DNA from: AC-32 sp036265535
GTDB taxonomy: Bacteria > Actinomycetota > Thermoleophilia > Gaiellales > Gaiellaceae
Assembly: GCA_036265535.1 (NCBI GenBank)
Contig: DATAOV010000018.1
Location: 1 to 47,726 of the forward strand
Direction: 5' to 3'
DNA: 47,726 bases
Shown: positions 16,533 to 24,599 of the stretch, one piece after another
How the letters are laid out: every line of letters starts with the position of its first letter
How positions within the stretch are numbered: position 1 is the stretch's first letter
Made by a program: the position numbers and the translations under genes
Notes under the pieces: generated by a model
What the model was told of the DNA's origin: nothing
The model's input: only the letters and a program-made list of their open reading frames with translations
Database searches by the model: none

Positions 16533-17446
16533 GGGCTCACCGCCACGATCGCCCGCGAGACGTGGCCATTGGCCGCGACGACGAGGCGGTAGGTGCCCGG
16601 CTGGCCCGCGCGCAGGACGAGCAGCCGCCTGCGCGCCACGTTCCCGCGCTGCCCGAGATGCCAGCTGTAGCGCTTCGCGTCGGTGAGGACGCGGACGCCG
16701 AAGCGCTTGCCGCTCTTCACGTGGAGCACGTGAGGCCGGACGTCGATGTAGCGGATGCGGACGACCACTGCACGCGTCGGGCCCGAGAGATTGCCGGCCG
16801 AGTCGATCGCACGCAGTCGCAGCAGGTGCGGGCCGGGCTTCAGGCCTCGCGCGGCCTTGCCGCCCCAGTCGAGCTTCCCGGCCCGGACAAACGCCCGCAC
16901 CAGCGTCCGCCGGTCGCCGTCCACGTAGAGGATCGCCTCGGCCTTCTCGCTCGTCAGGTAGTGGATCCGCACGTACTCGCGGCGGAAGTCGCCGTCGGGT
17001 GAGAACCCGCGCGGCCTGGCCGAGACGAGCTTGATCAGCGGCGGCGTCGCATCCATGCGGATCACGTTCGGGAGGCCGATCGTCCGGTGCTCGCGTGAGA
17101 GGTGGACGCGCGGACGGTAGCTCCCATCGGCGACAACGCGTCCCTCGTCGTCACGTCCGTTCCACTTGAACTGATGGCTGCCGCGGCTCGCGGCCTGCGA
17201 GCGTGCGAGGGTGCGGATCACATCGCCGTTCCCGTTCACGATCTCGACCGTGAGGCGGTCGGGCTTGCGCAACACGAAGCTGACCGAGGCGATCGCATGT
17301 GTCGCCGAGTCGGGCGCAACCACCTTGTCGACGACCGTGTCCGTGATCGGGCTCTTCTCGAGCTTCAGGCCCTCGGTGACCGCGAAAGCCGCCGCCGAAC
17401 TGCCGAGCAGGGCGAGAACAAGCAGCATCGGCAGGATGCGCGCCAC
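16529..17446 (-). CDS. Secreted FlgD-Ig-like surface protein
   Basis: A 305-residue exported protein. A signal sequence (ILPMLLVLALLGSSAAAFA) is followed by a FlgD-type Ig domain with TVEIVNGNGDVIRTL and KWNGRDDEGRVVADGSYR (about residues 65-115). A second beta-rich part contains GFSPDGDFRREYVRI and LRAIDSAGNLSGP, typical of extracellular Ig-like repeats, and a final small all-beta segment ends AIVAVSP. No catalytic motif is visible. The GTG start at 17446 is preceded by TAGACT at 9 nt. It is co-transcribed with the O-antigen-ligase-like gene, so it may bind or organise surface polysaccharide; this is inference. Confidence 0.7.
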   Translation of the reverse strand: MARILPMLLVLALLGSSAAAFAVTEGLKLEKSPITDTVVDKVVAPDSATHAIASVSFVLRKPDRLTVEIVNGNGDVIRTLARSQAASRGSHQFKWNGRDDEGRVVADGSYRPRVHLSREHRTIGLPNVIRMDATPPLIKLVSARPRGFSPDGDFRREYVRIHYLTSEKAEAILYVDGDRRTLVRAFVRAGKLDWGGKAARGLKPGPHLLRLRAIDSAGNLSGPTRAVVVRIRYIDVRPHVLHVKSGKRFGVRVLTDAKRYSWHLGQRGNVARRRLLVLRAGQPGTYRLVVAANGHVSRAIVAVSP

Positions 17447-17455
17447 GGGGTGGCG

Positions 17456-17461
17456 AGTCTA
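17456..17461 (-). promoter_or_regulatory. TAGACT -10 box, leaderless
   Basis: Minus-strand TAGACT, 9 nt before the GTG at 17446. Confidence 0.5.
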
Positions 17462-17500
17462 GTCCGAACCCTCCCAGGCCGTGCCGATCAGAATGTGTCC

Positions 17501-18871
17501 ATGGCGGAGGACCGGGAGCCGGAGGGCGGAGCCGAGCTCCGCGAGGAGCGCAAGGTCGTCACGGCTCTGTTCGCCGACCTCGTCGGCTCCACGCCGCTCG
17601 GCGAGCGGCTCGAGCCCGAGGAGGTGAGGCTCGTCGGCGAAGCGGTCGCGCGGATGATCCTCGAGATCGAGCGCTTCGGCGGCCGCGTGAAGGATCTCGC
17701 CGGCGACGGCGTGCTCGCGTTCTTCGGTGCTCCGGTCGCCTACGAGGACGACGCCGAGCGCGCCGTGCGGGCGGGTCTGCGGATCGCCGAGGAGATGGCT
17801 GCCTACGCGGGCGAGGTGGAGCGCGGATGGGGCATTGACGGCTTCGGCGTACGGATCGGCATCGCCACCGGCCCGGTGGTGCTGGGAGCGATCGGCGCCG
17901 GTGCGCGCGTCGAGTACGCCGCCTTCGGCGACACGGTCAACACCGCCGCGCGGCTCCAGACAGCTGCCGAGCCCGGCACGGTGCTCGCCGACGCCGACAC
18001 GCGGCGCCAGCTCGAGCCGCTGTTCGAATGGGACGACGAGCAGGCCGTCGAGCTCAAGGGCAAGACCGCGCCCGTCGCCGCATCGGTGGCGCGCCGCCCG
18101 CGCGCCGAAGCCGGCAAGCGGAGAGGGCTCGGCGGGCCGGAGGTCGATCTCGTCGGGCGCCCGGCCGAGCTGACGCTCGTGAGCGAGGTTCTCGAGGCCG
18201 GGCGGGCGGGCGGCCGTCTGGGAAACGCCGACCTCCGGCGTGCGCTCGCGCACGCGATCGACCGCACGACGGTCGCACCGACGCTGGCGGCCAACTACGT
18301 CCCGGCCACCGGCGGGCTCGTTCCTCCGGCTCTTCAGGGCCACACCCCCGAGATCGTTCCCCGCTTCGATCCGGAGCTCGCGCGGTCGCACCTCGAGCGC
18401 TCGGACACGCGGCCGAGGCTGGTGCTCGCCGCGCCGCCGGGTGACGTCGGAATCGGGGAGGCGCTCACCGGCTGCTGGCGTGACATCCTGGGGCTCGAGA
18501 CCGAGCTGGTGGGCGAGGTCGGCCAGGCCGGCGACCGTCCGGCGGACGTGACGGTGTCGGGGTGGCTGCCGGGCTATCCGGACCCGGAGTACTACCTCCG
18601 GCTGCTACTGCAATCCGACTCCAAGACAAACGAGGGCGGCTTCTCGGACGAGGTCTTCGACCGGCTGATCGAGCGGGCGCGCCAGGAACGGCACGGTCGC
18701 AAGCGGCTCGAGCTCTTCCACGAAGCCGACCGGTACGCGGTCACCGAGCAGGTCGCCCTGATCCCGCTCGCCTACGCACGGAGCATCGCCTTCGTGAAGC
18801 CGTACGTGCACGGATGGTGGGAGTTCGGCAAGTCCTCAGCCTCGTTCGCCGACCTGGTGATCGAGCGCTAG
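17501..18871 (+). CDS. Class III adenylate cyclase fused to C-terminal half of a solute-binding protein
   Basis: A 456-residue chimeric protein. Residues about 18-195 are a class III nucleotide cyclase domain with apparently complete catalysis: metal Asp26 (FADLVGST) and Asp69 (LAGDGVLAFFG), adenine-type Lys64 and Asp144 (FGDTVN), transition-state Asn147 and Arg151 (NTAARLQ). Residues 217-238 (LVGRPAELTLVSEVLEAG) are the usual first segment of the AAA ATPase module that follows such cyclases. The Walker A motif never appears: at about residue 240 the frame passes into NADLRRALAHAIDR, mid-domain of a family 5 solute-binding protein, and continues to its natural C-terminal end. No signal peptide is present, so the protein should be cytoplasmic. 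Either a large in-frame deletion or a reduced sensor architecture. Confidence 0.75.
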   Translation: MAEDREPEGGAELREERKVVTALFADLVGSTPLGERLEPEEVRLVGEAVARMILEIERFGGRVKDLAGDGVLAFFGAPVAYEDDAERAVRAGLRIAEEMAAYAGEVERGWGIDGFGVRIGIATGPVVLGAIGAGARVEYAAFGDTVNTAARLQTAAEPGTVLADADTRRQLEPLFEWDDEQAVELKGKTAPVAASVARRPRAEAGKRRGLGGPEVDLVGRPAELTLVSEVLEAGRAGGRLGNADLRRALAHAIDRTTVAPTLAANYVPATGGLVPPALQGHTPEIVPRFDPELARSHLERSDTRPRLVLAAPPGDVGIGEALTGCWRDILGLETELVGEVGQAGDRPADVTVSGWLPGYPDPEYYLRLLLQSDSKTNEGGFSDEVFDRLIERARQERHGRKRLELFHEADRYAVTEQVALIPLAYARSIAFVKPYVHGWWEFGKSSASFADLVIER

Positions 18872-19041
18872 GAGGGCTTGGCGGAACGACACTCGCCGCC
18901 GGAGTGCGATGGTCGTTCCGAGGCAAGGACGCAGGGAGCGTTCGTACCTGGAAGGTACGGGCGCGACTGCGTAACAAGGGCGGAGCCGGTGGCGAGCAGC
19001 GTGCCCCGGCGGCACAGCCGTCGTTTCGTCAAGCCCTCCTA
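18869..19041. repeat. 173-bp terminal-inverted-repeat element with three internal hairpins
   Basis: The ends, 18869-18890 and 19020-19041, are inverted repeats matching at 20 of 22 positions (TAGGAGGGCTTG outermost). Inside are three further stems. 18882-18890 pairs with 18912-18920 (9 bp, CGGAACGAC). 18929-18934 pairs with 18967-18972 (ACGCAG), enclosing 18943-18948 with 18954-18959 (CGTACC). 18985-18993 pairs with 19003-19010 with one bulged base. The result is a closed multi-branch fold on either strand. It fills the whole gap between two convergent genes and supplies the stop codon of the cyclase fusion. It could be a MITE/REP-like mobile element, a structured RNA or a bidirectional terminator. 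No protein-coding frame of note. Confidence 0.75.
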
Positions 19042-19926
19042 CTAGGAGGCGATCCCGGGCCGCGGGCGACGGCCCAGGCGCGTCGTGAAGGCCCACGTCG
19101 CGAACGCGAGGCCGGCCACGACCGCTCCGACCGCGATCACCCAATCGGCGTTGGGCGGGTCGACGAGCTTGATCCCGCTCAGCATCAGCACCGAGGCTAG
19201 GCCGAGCCGAAGGGCGCGATCGGGCAGCTTGAGCGTGAACTGGCTCGTCAGCAGGATCCCGGGAATCGAACCCAGGAGCAGCCAGGCCATCGCGTGCAGG
19301 TCGACGTTGCCGGCGACTAGATGCCCGAACCCGGCAACCCAGAGCAGCAGTGCCGCGTGGAAGATGTCCGTGCCGACGATCTTGGCAACCGTGAGTGGGA
19401 AGACCATCACCATGACCAGGCCGAAGAACGTGCCGCTTCCGACCGAGGTCAGCCCGACCACAAACCCGCAGGTCGCGCCAAGCGCGACTGCGATCACCCG
19501 GTCGCGGTTCGTGAGCAGGAAGGGCGCGTCATCCGGCTGCACCCCCATGCGGATGAACGTCTTCGCCACGAGCCCGAGGCCGCCGATCACGAGCGCGATC
19601 CCGACCGCGTAGGCCTCGATCGTCTCGGCGCTGCCGTAGTGGTGGCTCAGCCATGTGGCGACCACGACGCCGAGCAGCGACATCGGCCCCGAGCCGAGGA
19701 ACATCCAGAGAACCAGGCGCAGGTGAACCGTGCCCAGCCGCCGGTGCCGGACGGCGCCGAAGCTCTTGAAGATGGCGCCGTGGAGGATGTCTGTGCCGAC
19801 CGCGAGCGTCGGCTTGAAGCCGAAGAAGATCACGAGGATGGGCGTCAGCAGCGAGCCGCCGCCCATCCCGGTCACGCCCACGAGGGCGCCGATCAGGAAC
19901 CCGCTGAGGGTGAACTGCCAGTTCAC
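19042..19926 (-). CDS. TauE/SafE-type sulfite or sulfonate exporter
   Basis: A 294-residue membrane protein with about eight hydrophobic segments. It shows the TauE/SafE family layout: LIGALVGVTGMGGGSLLTP near the N terminus and the internal repeat FVVGLTSVGSGTFFGLV in the second half. Family members export sulfite, sulfoacetate or related anions. It is the last gene of the sulfate-assimilation run, 9 nt after ATP sulfurylase, so export of excess sulfite or of the ComA-derived sulfonate is a reasonable role. Substrate direction is inferred from context. The stop codon abuts the inverted-repeat element at 18869-19041. Confidence 0.8.
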   Translation of the reverse strand: MNWQFTLSGFLIGALVGVTGMGGGSLLTPILVIFFGFKPTLAVGTDILHGAIFKSFGAVRHRRLGTVHLRLVLWMFLGSGPMSLLGVVVATWLSHHYGSAETIEAYAVGIALVIGGLGLVAKTFIRMGVQPDDAPFLLTNRDRVIAVALGATCGFVVGLTSVGSGTFFGLVMVMVFPLTVAKIVGTDIFHAALLLWVAGFGHLVAGNVDLHAMAWLLLGSIPGILLTSQFTLKLPDRALRLGLASVLMLSGIKLVDPPNADWVIAVGAVVAGLAFATWAFTTRLGRRPRPGIAS

Positions 19927-19935
19927 AGCCGGCGG

Positions 19936-21072
19936 CTAGGAGCGATAGCTGTCGATGAGAACCTCCGCGACCTCGGGCCGCGTGAACTCGACCGGCGGCA
20001 GCTCGCCGTTGGCGAGCAGCTCGCGCACCTTCGTCCCCGAGAGGAAGACGTGGTCGTCCCCGCCGTGCGGGCAGGTCTTCGGCGTCGCCATCGAGCCGCA
20101 GACGCGGCAGAAGAAGGCGTGCTCGAAGAACATGGGCTCGATCCCCAGCTCGTGGGGCTCGAACTCGTCGAAGATCAGCTGCGCATCGTAGGTGCCGTAG
20201 TAGTCGCCGACGCCGGCGTGGTCGCGCCCGACGATGAAGTGCGAGCAGCCGTAGTTCTTGCGGCAGATCGCGTGCCAGATCGCCTCGCGCGGACCGGCGT
20301 AGCGCATCGCTGCCGGGAAAGCGGCCACGAGCACGCGGTCGGCCGGGTAGTAGTTGTCGACGAGGATCCGATAGCAGTCGACGCGCGTCGCCGCGGGCAC
20401 GTCGTCGGACTTCGTCTCGCCGACGAGCGGGTGGATGAGCAGACCGTCGACGGTCTCGAGCGCCCCCTTCGTCAGGTACTCGTGCGCCCGGTGGATCGGG
20501 TTGCGCGTCTGGAAGCCGACGACCCGCCGCCAGCCCCGGTCGGAGAACTCAGCCCGTGTCTCGGCCGGATCCAGGGCGAGCTCCGGGAACGACGGCTCGG
20601 CGCGCTCGAAGACAGTCACGCGGCCGGCGACATAGAGCGGTTTCTGCTGGTAGAGCCGGGCCACGCCGGGGTGGTCGTCGTCGATCGTGCGGAAGCAACG
20701 CTCGGCCTCGCGCTCCTTGTCGTACTCGTAGGCCTCGTCGACCTCGAGCACCGCGAATGCGGTACCGGCCTCGTCGGTCAGCACGACCTGGTCACCGTCC
20801 GGGGCGCGGTCGACGGCCAGACAGACGGGCAACGCCCAGGGCAAGCCGCGTGCGAGCCGCATCTCCTCGACCACGCGCTCGTAGTCGTGGCGGTTCATGA
20901 ACCCCTCGAGCGGCGACAGCGCACCGCTCGCGAGCATGTCCAGGTCGGAGAGCTCGCGGGAGGTGAGCGGGATCTGTTCGAGCCGATCGATCCCCTCGGG
21001 CCGCGAGCCGGTGCGGTCGACGAGCTTGCCGCCGTGTGGCTCGATCAGGTGCGTCGTCTCGGCCACGGTCAT
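19936..21072 (-). CDS. sat: Sulfate adenylyltransferase (ATP sulfurylase)
   Basis: A 378-residue homo-oligomeric ATP sulfurylase converting sulfate and ATP to APS and pyrophosphate in the cytoplasm. It carries QTRNPIHRAHE, the QxRNPxHxxH active-site signature, and the second nucleotide site GRDHAGVGDYYG. A C-terminal zinc-type CRVCGSMATPKTCPHG motif is found in bacterial and archaeal Sat. Length is typical. The ATG at 21072 overlaps the APS kinase stop by 4 nt. It acts with the neighbouring CysC and CysH to supply sulfite. Confidence 0.95.
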   Translation of the reverse strand: MTVAETTHLIEPHGGKLVDRTGSRPEGIDRLEQIPLTSRELSDLDMLASGALSPLEGFMNRHDYERVVEEMRLARGLPWALPVCLAVDRAPDGDQVVLTDEAGTAFAVLEVDEAYEYDKEREAERCFRTIDDDHPGVARLYQQKPLYVAGRVTVFERAEPSFPELALDPAETRAEFSDRGWRRVVGFQTRNPIHRAHEYLTKGALETVDGLLIHPLVGETKSDDVPAATRVDCYRILVDNYYPADRVLVAAFPAAMRYAGPREAIWHAICRKNYGCSHFIVGRDHAGVGDYYGTYDAQLIFDEFEPHELGIEPMFFEHAFFCRVCGSMATPKTCPHGGDDHVFLSGTKVRELLANGELPPVEFTRPEVAEVLIDSYRS

Positions 21073-21668
21073 GCGGCAACCTCGGCCGGAACCAGCCCGA
21101 GGTCCTCGAGCTTCGCAACCACCAATGCGGCACTTTCCTCCGGGTCGTGCAGCTCGGTGTCGAGCACGAGCTCGGGTTGCGACGGCTCCTCGTAGGGGTC
21201 GGACACGCCGGTGAACTCAGTGATCTCTCCCTTGAACGCCTTCTCGTACAGACCCTTGACGTCGCGCCTCGCGCACTCGTCCACCGAGGCCTTCACGTAG
21301 ACCTCGACGAACGTGCCGACCTCTTCCACGCGCTCTCGCGCCCGGCGGCGGGTTTCCTCGTAGGGCGAGATCGCCGCGGCGATCACCGCGCCGCCCTGGC
21401 GGGTCAGGCGCGAGGCGACCCAGCCGACCCGCTCGATGTGCGTGTCGCGGTCCTCCTTTGAAAAGCCGAGGCCCTTCGAGAGGTGCGTGCGGACGGTATC
21501 GCCGTCCAGGTACTCGACGACCAGGCCGCGCCGGTCGAGCTCCGGCCCGACGCGATGCGCGATCGTGGTCTTGCCCGAGCCGGAGAGCCCGGTGAACCAG
21601 AGCGTGAAGCCGCCGGGCCGGACGTGAGTCGTCTCCGGGTGCTCGGCGGCGTAGATGTGGTCGGTCAT
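21069..21668 (-). CDS. cysC: Adenylylsulfate (APS) kinase
   Basis: A 199-residue APS kinase making PAPS. It has a P-loop in LWFTGLSGSGKTTIA, the DGDTVR motif that follows, LGFSKEDRDTHIERV, and FVEVYVKASVDECARRD. The start ATG at 21668 overlaps the cysH stop (ATGA), and the stop overlaps the sat start. Because the neighbouring reductase looks APS-specific, PAPS may serve sulfation or 3'-phosphate regulation rather than reduction. All catalytic motifs are intact. Confidence 0.94.
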   Translation of the reverse strand: MTDHIYAAEHPETTHVRPGGFTLWFTGLSGSGKTTIAHRVGPELDRRGLVVEYLDGDTVRTHLSKGLGFSKEDRDTHIERVGWVASRLTRQGGAVIAAAISPYEETRRRARERVEEVGTFVEVYVKASVDECARRDVKGLYEKAFKGEITEFTGVSDPYEEPSQPELVLDTELHDPEESAALVVAKLEDLGLVPAEVAA

Positions 21669-22366
21669 GTGCCTCCTAGTGGTTGCTCGAGGTGGATCCC
21701 ACACTCGAGCTTGTCGGAGCCGGCCCAGCGGCCGGCGCGCTCTTCCTCGTCGGGCGCGATCGGGCGGGTGCACGGAATGCACCCGATCGAGCGGAAGCCG
21801 ACGTCGTGGAGCGGGTTGTAGGGGATCTCGTTGACCGTGATGTAGGCCCAGACCCGCTTCTCGTCCCAATCGGCGAGCGGATGCAGCTTCCAGACGTTGT
21901 AGCGCTCCGACCACTGCACCTTCGGCGTCGCCGAGCGGCTCGGGGACTGGTCGCGGCGGATCCCAGAGATCCAGGCGCCGTACAGCTCGAGCGCGTGAAC
22001 GAGGGGCTCGACCTTCCTAATGTGGCAGCAACGGTCCGGATCGACCTCCCACAGGTTCGGCCCCTCCTGCCGGTGCTGCTGCGCCACCGTGATCACCTCA
22101 GGCGCCTTCTGGAGTCGAATGCCGTAGCGCTCGACCAGGCGGTCTCGCGTCTCGTAGCTCTCCCGGAAGAACAGGTGCGTGTCGAGCTCGATCACGGGAA
22201 TGTCGAGGCCAAGCTCGGAGACCATGTGCACGAGCACCGACGACTGCTTCTGCCACGAGCACGTGAGGCAGAGGCGGTCGCCGAACTCGTCGTAGGCCCA
22301 GCGGAGCGCGTCCTCCGCGCTCATGGCCTCGAAGTCAAACTCAGGTAGCGGGGGCGCGCTCGTCAT
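21665..22366 (-). CDS. cysH: Assimilatory APS reductase (4Fe-4S type)
   Basis: A 233-residue member of the CysH family reducing APS to sulfite with thioredoxin. Visible are CSWQKQSSVLVHMVSEL (the PP-loop-like start), IELDTHLFF, and the cysteine pair in DPDRCCHIRKVEPL with a second pair in IGCIPCTRP. These four ligate a 4Fe-4S cluster and indicate APS rather than PAPS specificity. The C-terminal KLECGIHLE carries the catalytic cysteine. The gene overlaps ComA upstream by 26 nt and CysC downstream by 4 nt, so sulfite is made next to a sulfite-consuming ComA. Confidence 0.93.
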   Translation of the reverse strand: MTSAPPLPEFDFEAMSAEDALRWAYDEFGDRLCLTCSWQKQSSVLVHMVSELGLDIPVIELDTHLFFRESYETRDRLVERYGIRLQKAPEVITVAQQHRQEGPNLWEVDPDRCCHIRKVEPLVHALELYGAWISGIRRDQSPSRSATPKVQWSERYNVWKLHPLADWDEKRVWAYITVNEIPYNPLHDVGFRSIGCIPCTRPIAPDEEERAGRWAGSDKLECGIHLEQPLGGT

Positions 22367-23129
22367 CGAGCAGCACCTCCTTCAGCGTGTCTCCGCGCAG
22401 GCCGAGCCGGAGGGTCTCCAGCGGGATGACCTCCTCAGGAGGGATGTTGCCGAGGTTCACGTTCGGGCCAAACTGCTTCACGAACCAGGCCTGAGAGCTC
22501 TTCGTCGGCGCCTCGAAGATCAGGTCACCGAGCTCCACTTCGTGAACGATCTCGTCGACGAGCCCGGTCCGCATCTCGCCCGTCGGGCGGTAGATCCCCG
22601 CGGTGCCTCCCTCACGCCCCTCGGTGATCACCTTCCAGGCGCCCGCCTCGAGCTCCTCCTTGATCCACTCGACCCACTGGTACGGGGCGTAGACGACGTC
22701 CTCGTCCTTGGAACCGACCTCCGAGAGGACGGTGAACTCAGAGGCGAACTCAGCGATCAGCTCGAGCTTGCGTTCGCGTGGGATGTCGAGGGTGCCGTCC
22801 GAGATCTCGACGTGCGAGAAGCGCTGTTCGATCAGCCAGCGCTTGAACTCGTCGAGCTTCCCACGCGCATAGACGACCTCGAAGAGCGTGCCGCCGCAGA
22901 CGACGGGCGTCTCGAAGGAGCGGTAGAGCGCGATCTTCTTCTCGAGGTTGTTCGTAACGTACGAGGTGCCCCAGCCGAGCTTGACGATGTCGACGTACTG
23001 GCCGGCGGTGTCGAAGAGCCCCTCGATCTCGCGCAGATTGAGGCCCTTGTCGATCACGTGTGTGAGGCCCTTCGTCCGCGGCTTACCGGGCCGCGGCGGC
23101 AGGTCGAGGAATCCGTCAAAGCTTGGCAT
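22341..23129 (-). CDS. comA: Phosphosulfolactate synthase (ComA family)
   Basis: A 262-residue TIM-barrel protein of the ComA family, which adds sulfite to phosphoenolpyruvate to give (R)-phosphosulfolactate. It matches family features: KPRTKGLTHVIDKGL at the N terminus, YVDIVKLGWGTSYV, HVEISDGTLDI, SEVGSKDEDV, WKVITEGREGGTAGIY and LIFEAPTKSSQAWFVKQFGPNVNLGNI. In methanogens this is the first step of coenzyme M synthesis; in some bacilli it leads to sulfolactate. Its position between the fumarase subunits and APS reductase in one overlapping operon suggests that sulfite from sulfate reduction is channelled into a C3-sulfonate. Downstream phosphatase or dehydrogenase genes (ComB, ComC) are not present here. 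Confidence 0.9.
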   Translation of the reverse strand: MPSFDGFLDLPPRPGKPRTKGLTHVIDKGLNLREIEGLFDTAGQYVDIVKLGWGTSYVTNNLEKKIALYRSFETPVVCGGTLFEVVYARGKLDEFKRWLIEQRFSHVEISDGTLDIPRERKLELIAEFASEFTVLSEVGSKDEDVVYAPYQWVEWIKEELEAGAWKVITEGREGGTAGIYRPTGEMRTGLVDEIVHEVELGDLIFEAPTKSSQAWFVKQFGPNVNLGNIPPEEVIPLETLRLGLRGDTLKEVLLDDERAPAT

Positions 23130-23703
23130 AGAGCTCCTCCAGCTTCTTGTGGGCGGCCGCCTGGACGTCGTGGTAGAGCGAGTTGCCGTGGGCGTCGATC
23201 CCGACCGTCAGGGGGCCGAAGTCCTTGACGCGGAACCTCCAGAGGCACTCGGGCATGAGCTCCTCCCAGGCGACCTCCTCGATCTCCTCGATCTGCGTCG
23301 TCTCGAGCGCGGCCGCGCCGCCGACGATCGCGAAGTAGACCATCCCGAGGCGCTGCATCGGCTCGATCGCCTCGTCCGGGAAGCCACCCTTGCCGCAGAT
23401 CGCGCGCACGCCGTACTCGGTGCCGAGCGGCTCGGTGAAGCGCACCATGCGCGCGCTCGTGGTCGTGCCGATGCAGACGGGCTCGTACTTGCCGCTCTCC
23501 AGCTTGCGCACGCCCGGTGCGGTGTGCAGCAGGAACGCGCCCTTCAAGTCCATCGGCGGCTCGACCCCCTGGTCGAAGATCCGGATCTGCGTCCGGTCGC
23601 GGATGCCGATGATGTGGCCTTGGACGACGACCTCGTCCCCCGCGCGGAGCTTGAGGATCTCGCCCTCGTCGGTGATCGGGAAGGTGACCTCGTGAACCGC
23701 CAT
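23116..23703 (-). CDS. Fe-S fumarate/tartrate hydratase, beta subunit
   Basis: A 195-residue beta subunit of two-subunit class I fumarase or L(+)-tartrate dehydratase. It has LKAGDEV-like LRAGDEVVVQGHIIGIRD near the N terminus, VCIGTTTSARM (substrate-binding TTSxRM), RAICGKGG and GMVYFAIVGGAAAL. The ATG at 23703 shares one base with the alpha-subunit stop. The stop overlaps the ComA start by 14 nt. It works with the adjacent alpha subunit to hydrate a trans-butenedioate; fumarate is the default, but a sulfonate-related hydroxy acid cannot be excluded in this context. Confidence 0.9.
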   Translation of the reverse strand: MAVHEVTFPITDEGEILKLRAGDEVVVQGHIIGIRDRTQIRIFDQGVEPPMDLKGAFLLHTAPGVRKLESGKYEPVCIGTTTSARMVRFTEPLGTEYGVRAICGKGGFPDEAIEPMQRLGMVYFAIVGGAAALETTQIEEIEEVAWEELMPECLWRFRVKDFGPLTVGIDAHGNSLYHDVQAAAHKKLEELYAKL

Positions 23704-24599
23704 CAGGCCTCCCGGTCGAACTCGACGGAACCGTCGGCCGACACGTGCACGGACGCACGCCTGGCCGCCCAGCACTGGTAGTTCACGGCCACCGGGTTGA
23801 GCGTCATGTGCGTGTCCGCGTGCTCGATGTGGCAGTTGAGCACGGTCACGTCGCCGCCGAGCCCCATCGGGCCGATGCCGGTTTCGTTCAGCAGCTCGTA
23901 GAGCTCTTCCTCGAGCTTGGCCACGTGCGGGTCGGCGTTGCGGGTGCCGATCGGGCGCGCGATGGCCTCCTTGGCGAGGTACATCGCGTAGTCAGCCGAG
24001 CCGCCGATCCCGACGCCCACGATCCCGGGCGGGCACGGCTTGCCGCCGGCGTCGACGATCGACGAGAGCACGAACTCCTTGATCCCCTTCACGCCATCGG
24101 CGGGAACGCACATCTTGAGGAAGCTCATGTTCTCGGAGCCCGAGCCCTTCGGGACGCACTTGACGTCGAGCCCGTCCCAGTCGGGGATGAACTCCCAGTG
24201 CACGATCGGGAGCCGGTACCCGGTGTTCGGCCCGGTGTTCTCGCGCGTGATCGTGTGCACGGCGTTCGAGCGCAGCGGGTGCTCGAGGGTCGCGCGCTCG
24301 GTGCCGGCCTTGAGCGCCTCGTAGATCTTCGCCGGGTGAAGCGGGAAGTGCTCGCCGACGCGACAGGTGTAGACGGCGATCCCGGTGTCCTGGCAGACGA
24401 GGTTGCCGTTGTCGTCGGCCACCTGGACGTTGCGAACGATCGTATCGAGCACGCGCTTGCCGGGAACGGAGGTCTCCCGCGCGGCAGCGACCACAAGCGC
24501 GTCGCGCAGGTCCTGCGGGATGTCCTTCAGCGCCCAGACGTAGAGGTGCGCCGCGGCGTCCTCGACCGCCTGGCGAATGTCGACCGCAACGGCGCTCAT
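23703..24599 (-). CDS. Fe-S fumarate/tartrate hydratase, alpha subunit
   Basis: A 298-residue alpha subunit carrying the 4Fe-4S cluster of a class I fumarase. Visible are GNLVCQDTGIAVYTCR (first cluster cysteine), NTGYRLPIVHWEF, PKGSGSENMSFLKM and CPPGIVGVGIGGSADYAMYLAKEA with further cluster ligand cysteines. The ATG at 24599 overlaps the upstream flavoprotein stop by 4 nt. The ATG was chosen over the longer frame because the overlap matches operon style. Together with the flavoprotein it could interconvert succinate, fumarate and malate. Confidence 0.9.
   Translation of the reverse strand: MSAVAVDIRQAVEDAAAHLYVWALKDIPQDLRDALVVAAARETSVPGKRVLDTIVRNVQVADDNGNLVCQDTGIAVYTCRVGEHFPLHPAKIYEALKAGTERATLEHPLRSNAVHTITRENTGPNTGYRLPIVHWEFIPDWDGLDVKCVPKGSGSENMSFLKMCVPADGVKGIKEFVLSSIVDAGGKPCPPGIVGVGIGGSADYAMYLAKEAIARPIGTRNADPHVAKLEEELYELLNETGIGPMGLGGDVTVLNCHIEHADTHMTLNPVAVNYQCWAARRASVHVSADGSVEFDREA

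Noticed and set aside
19321..21195. Long plus-strand open frame opposite sat and cysC
   Set aside because: A GC-skew shadow: the minus strand encodes well-conserved enzymes, while this frame is rich in Arg/Glu/Asp/His repeats with no family features.
22196..22204. GGGAATGTC, the core of the cassette repeat, inside cysH
   Set aside because: Only the core matches; the flanks differ and it encodes a conserved part of APS reductase (IDIPVIELD). Treated as chance.
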